Source: SKLM01 sp964390305
GTDB taxonomy: Bacteria; Chloroflexota; Anaerolineae; B4-G1
Direction: 5' to 3'
NCBI GenBank assembly: GCA_964390305.1
Contig: CAYMHT010000112.1
Location: 1 to 8,563 of the forward strand
DNA length: 8,563 bases
The translations under genes and the position numbers were made by a program. Of this stretch, positions 6,215-8,563 are shown piece after piece. The number at the start of each line of letters is the position of its first letter. Positions within the stretch are counted from its first letter, which is position 1. Below the pieces are notes generated by a model. That model was not told where the DNA came from. It made no database searches and was given only the letters and a program-made list of their open reading frames with translations.

Positions 6215-7251
6215 GCCCGTCCTCCTCCGAGGTCTTGGTCCCGCGCTCCAGTCCTTCCTACCACGTCTTGAATCTCGCTCGCCACCACATACGCCCCCTG
6301 AAACCGCGTCAGCCGCCCCTCTGCCACCGCGATGAAGTCTCCCCTCCCCTCCAGCCGTTCCGCTCCCGTGCCACTCCACCCGCTCGCCACTCGCGCATCC
6401 GTTGCGCTCATCACCCGCCCCACCAGCCGCACCGGGAAGTTCGCCTTCATCAAAGAGCCTACCACCGACGCCGTTGGCTTCTGCGTCGCCGCCACCACGT
6501 GGATGCCCGCTCCCCTCCCCCGTTGCACCAGCCGGGTCAGAGCCCCCTGCAACTCACTCCCTCCCGTCATCAGCAGGTCCGCCAGCTCATCTATCACCAC
6601 CACCACGTGCGGCCCTTCCGTCCTCCCCAGTCCCCCTCGCTGCTCCATCAACCGCGTCAGGCTCGCCAGTGCCTCCTTCCCCTCGTCCACTTCCCGAATC
6701 ACCGGTCGCGAGAGGTGCGGCGCCCCGTCAAACACCCTGAAGGCGCTACCTTTCGGATCCATCAGCACCATCCCGACCTCCCGCGGCTCGTTCAGCATCG
6801 TCAGACTCAGGATGATGGCTTGCAGCAGCATCGTCTTCCCCGACCCCGTCATCCCTGCCACGAGCACGTGGGCGACGTCCGCGCTCGGCAGCCGGATCAG
6901 CAACGGCGCCCCGTCGTCCGTCAACCCTAGCACCCCCGTCACTGGGGGGACCTCCTCCACGTCGAGCTGCTGGCATAGGGGGAGCAGCCGCACCACCTCG
7001 GGATCGTCCCGCGGGATCTCCACGTCGATGCTCGCCCCGTGCCGCGCGATCCGACAGCTCGGCGTATCGAGCGCCGCGGCCAACTCCTCGCTCAGCCGCC
7101 TGATCTTCGAGATTCTCGCCCCCACCGCTGGCAGCACCTGGAAGCGCACCCAACGGGGTGTCACCGTGCCACCGGTAACCCGCGCCGGCACCTTGTGCAT
7201 GTTCAGGACCGCCTCGATGCGATCGGCCTGAAACTCCAGCTTCTCACGCAT
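6211..7251 (-). CDS. Compact FtsK/SpoIIIE-type DNA translocase-like ATPase without membrane or gamma domain
   Basis: 346 residues, against roughly 750-1300 for full FtsK/SpoIIIE. Residues 8-85 match the FtsK alpha domain (VRFQVLPAVGARISKIRRL, then LAAALDTPSCRIARHG and VDVEIP-like IDVEIP). The RecA-like beta motor follows: Walker A G133-T140 (GMTGSGKT), DPKG at 165-168, Walker B VVVVIDELADLL (216-227, D221 and E222), the family segment GRGAGIHVVAATQKP (245-259), KANFPVRL (269-276) and a C-terminal DARVASGWSGTGAERLEGRGDF region. FtsK motors form hexamers that pump double-stranded DNA. There are no transmembrane helices and no winged-helix gamma domain to read DNA polarity. The ATG at 7251 lies 47 nt after the recA stop, with purine-rich GGGAGGCGGGAAG upstream and no terminator between. 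The stop overlaps the next start (ATGA). Similar short motors occur in plasmids and integrative elements, so horizontal origin is possible. Confidence 0.9.
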   Translation of the reverse strand: MREKLEFQADRIEAVLNMHKVPARVTGGTVTPRWVRFQVLPAVGARISKIRRLSEELAAALDTPSCRIARHGASIDVEIPRDDPEVVRLLPLCQQLDVEEVPPVTGVLGLTDDGAPLLIRLPSADVAHVLVAGMTGSGKTMLLQAIILSLTMLNEPREVGMVLMDPKGSAFRVFDGAPHLSRPVIREVDEGKEALASLTRLMEQRGGLGRTEGPHVVVVIDELADLLMTGGSELQGALTRLVQRGRGAGIHVVAATQKPTASVVGSLMKANFPVRLVGRVMSATDARVASGWSGTGAERLEGRGDFIAVAEGRLTRFQGAYVVASEIQDVVGRTGARDQDLGGGRA

Positions 7252-7298
7252 ATCGCAGCTTCCCGCCTCCCGCCAGCGGCAGCACCAACACGCTACAT

Positions 7299-8372
7299 CT
7301 ACTCTCCATCCCCGATCCCCTCGAGGTCCACGTTCTCCTCCTCGGGCTCCGCGTCGGACGTTGCCGACGCCGCCTGCCCCGCGGTCAGCCTCTCACGGAT
7401 GGCGGCCTCGATCTCAGCCGCCACGTCGGAATGCTCAAGTAAGAACGCCTTGGCGTTCTCCCGGCCCTGCGCTAGATAATCGTCCTTATCCTGGTAGTAG
7501 TAATAGGACCCGCGCTTCTCCACGATGCCAAGGTCGACCCCCACGTCGAGCAGATCCCCCTCCTTGCTGATGCCCTCGCTGTACATGAGGTCGAACTCGG
7601 CCACCCTGAACGGGGGTGCGACCTTATTCTTCGTCACACGCACCCGCGTCCGCGTGCCGATCAACTCCCCTCTCTCCTTGATGGAAGTGATGCGCCGAAT
7701 GTCGAGCCGCACCGAGGCATAGAACTTGAGCGCCCGCCCGCCCGAGGTGGTCTCCGGGTTTCCGAACATCACGCCGATCTTCTCACGCAGCTGGTTGGTG
7801 AACACCAGGGCAGTGTTCGATTGCTTGATCGCACCACTCAACTTGCGGAGCGCCTGGCTCATCAAGCGTGCCTGAAGGCCAGGATGCGAGTCCCCCATCT
7901 CGCCCTCAATTTCGGCGCGCGGCACCAGCGCGGCCACGGAGTCTACGACGATCACGTCGATGGCGCCGGAGCGGATCAGTGCCTCGGCGATTTCCAGCGC
8001 CTGCTCACCCGTATCCGGCTGGGAGATGAGCAAGGAGTCGATATCCACACCGCACCTCCGCGCGTAGGCCGGGTCGAGCGCGTGCTCCATGTCAATATAG
8101 GCAGCCACGCCCCCCACCTTCTGCGCCTCGGCAACCACATGCTGCGCGAGCGTCGTCTTCCCCGCCCCATCTGGGCCATAGATTTCGGTGACCCGGCCCC
8201 GCGGAATCCCACCCACGCCCAGAGCCCGGTCCACCGACAACGAGCCCGTCGAGATCACCTGGACATCCAGGTGGGACACGTCTCCCAGGCGCATGATCGC
8301 CCCATCGCCAAACCGTTTGGTCAAGCTGTCCAGCGCTCTATCCAGCGCCTTCTCCCGTCCCTCATCAGCCAT
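7299..8372 (-). CDS. recA: Recombinase RecA
   Basis: 357 residues, normal length. RecA polymerises on single-stranded DNA, drives strand exchange in recombinational repair and triggers LexA self-cleavage. Visible landmarks: Walker A G66-T73 (GPDGAGKT), catalytic E96 in YIDMEHALDP, Walker B VIVVDS (140-145), loop L1 EGEMGDSHPG (156-165), loop L2 around 195-212 (REKIGVMFGNPETTSGG), KFYASVRLDIRR (216-227), QGRENAKAFL, and an acidic C-terminal tail (EPEEENVDLEGIGDGE). Unusual details are Walker A GPDGAGKT where most bacteria have GPESSGKT, Met95 where Ala is usual, and a Tyr-rich stretch SYYYYQDKDDY (289-299). ATG at 8372 has GGGAG 9 nt upstream. The leader is about 85 nt and carries a LexA box. 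The next gene is an FtsK-like ATPase, not recX. Confidence 0.98.
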   Translation of the reverse strand: MADEGREKALDRALDSLTKRFGDGAIMRLGDVSHLDVQVISTGSLSVDRALGVGGIPRGRVTEIYGPDGAGKTTLAQHVVAEAQKVGGVAAYIDMEHALDPAYARRCGVDIDSLLISQPDTGEQALEIAEALIRSGAIDVIVVDSVAALVPRAEIEGEMGDSHPGLQARLMSQALRKLSGAIKQSNTALVFTNQLREKIGVMFGNPETTSGGRALKFYASVRLDIRRITSIKERGELIGTRTRVRVTKNKVAPPFRVAEFDLMYSEGISKEGDLLDVGVDLGIVEKRGSYYYYQDKDDYLAQGRENAKAFLLEHSDVAAEIEAAIRERLTAGQAASATSDAEPEEENVDLEGIGDGE

Positions 8373-8435
8373 CGTTCCACGCTCCCTATCGTAAACTCAG
8401 AGGGCGCACCCTGCACCGCTCCCCTCCGGGCGGGC

Positions 8436-8453
8436 TTAGAACATCTGTTCTAA
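8436..8453. promoter_or_regulatory. LexA/SOS operator of recA
   Basis: A palindrome with perfect 7-bp arms, TTAGAAC-ATCT-GTTCTAA. Read on the minus strand its core is GAACAGATGTTC, which fits the Gram-positive-type LexA (Cheo/DinR) consensus GAACRNRYGTTC. It begins about 10 bp downstream of the -10 box, covering roughly +4 to +21, where bound LexA would block initiation or promoter escape. Binding by this organism's LexA is inferred, as no lexA gene is in the window. Confidence 0.88.
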
Positions 8454-8463
8454 CACAATACCT

Positions 8464-8492
8464 ATCATATCAGAACCCAGCGGCTGCGTCAA
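8464..8492 (-). promoter_or_regulatory. recA promoter TTGACG-N17-TATGAT
   Basis: On the minus strand TTGACG (8487-8492) and TATGAT (8464-8469) are 17 bp apart, each matching consensus at five of six positions, and TGA before the -10 gives an extended -10 (TGnTATGAT). Predicted start of transcription is near 8457, leaving an approximately 85-nt leader before the recA ATG. Confidence 0.85.
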
Positions 8493-8505
8493 GGATAAGA
8501 TATCC
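8493..8505. repeat. Short inverted repeat directly upstream of the recA -35
   Basis: GGATA-AGA-TATCC, 5-bp arms with a 3-bp centre, abuts the -35 hexamer. It may be a second protein-binding site or chance. Beyond it (8506-8563) I see no gene, only moderately A/T-rich non-coding sequence. Confidence 0.25.
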
Positions 8506-8563
8506 CAACTTAACCCAAACCTCACTCCGCTTTCCCAAAACAGGGGCTACAAGGGCCGAGACA

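Noticed and set aside
6332..7231. Long plus-strand open frame of 299 codons, Ser/Pro/Thr-rich
   Set aside because: It is antisense to the FtsK-like gene with its intact Walker A and B motifs; the composition is that of a shadow frame.
8401..8412. Small hairpin AGGG-CGCA-CCCT in the recA leader, considered as a terminator
   Set aside because: The stem is only 4 bp and no T-run follows on either strand.

Overview
The window is high-GC bacterial DNA in which every gene I can support lies on the minus strand, so transcription runs from the right end (about 8460) to the left end. There is no rRNA, tRNA, CRISPR array or insertion sequence. The high GC, the RecA with its Tyr-rich C-terminal insert, and a zinc-ribbon/TPR/TolB-propeller protein together suggest an uncultured Chloroflexota (Anaerolineae-like) bacterium. 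That placement is inference from protein style, not from a marker search.

Right-hand unit (8492 to 5292): a sigma70-type promoter (TTGACG-N17-TATGAT) overlapped just downstream by a LexA/SOS palindrome drives recA. Downstream on the same strand are a compact cytosolic FtsK/SpoIIIE-type ATPase, a two-helix membrane protein whose start overlaps the ATPase stop (ATGA), and a very basic 119-residue protein overlapping the membrane gene by 11 nt. The unit ends in a 113-nt non-coding stretch and a strong 17-bp terminator hairpin. No recX follows recA. If read-through from recA occurs, the cassette would be damage-inducible. A motor, a separate membrane protein and a basic, possibly nucleic-acid-binding protein form the most interesting unexplained system here.

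Middle unit (5288 to 1991): a second promoter, whose -35 box overlaps the T-tail of the terminator, precedes a tiny two-helix membrane protein, a DmpA/BapA-type P1 (S58) self-processing aminopeptidase, a xylose-isomerase-like TIM-barrel enzyme and a radical SAM protein with an added N-terminal zinc ribbon. The genes are separated by 9 nt, 12 nt and a 35-nt overlap, so they look like one operon. The metabolic link between them is not evident.

Left-hand unit (1953 to 52): a near-consensus promoter (TGGACA-N17-TATAAT) with a very short leader drives a 617-residue protein made of an N-terminal zinc ribbon, one membrane helix, TPR repeats and a TolB-like beta-propeller, probably a surface-exposed scaffold. 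Bases 1-51 hold no recognisable feature.
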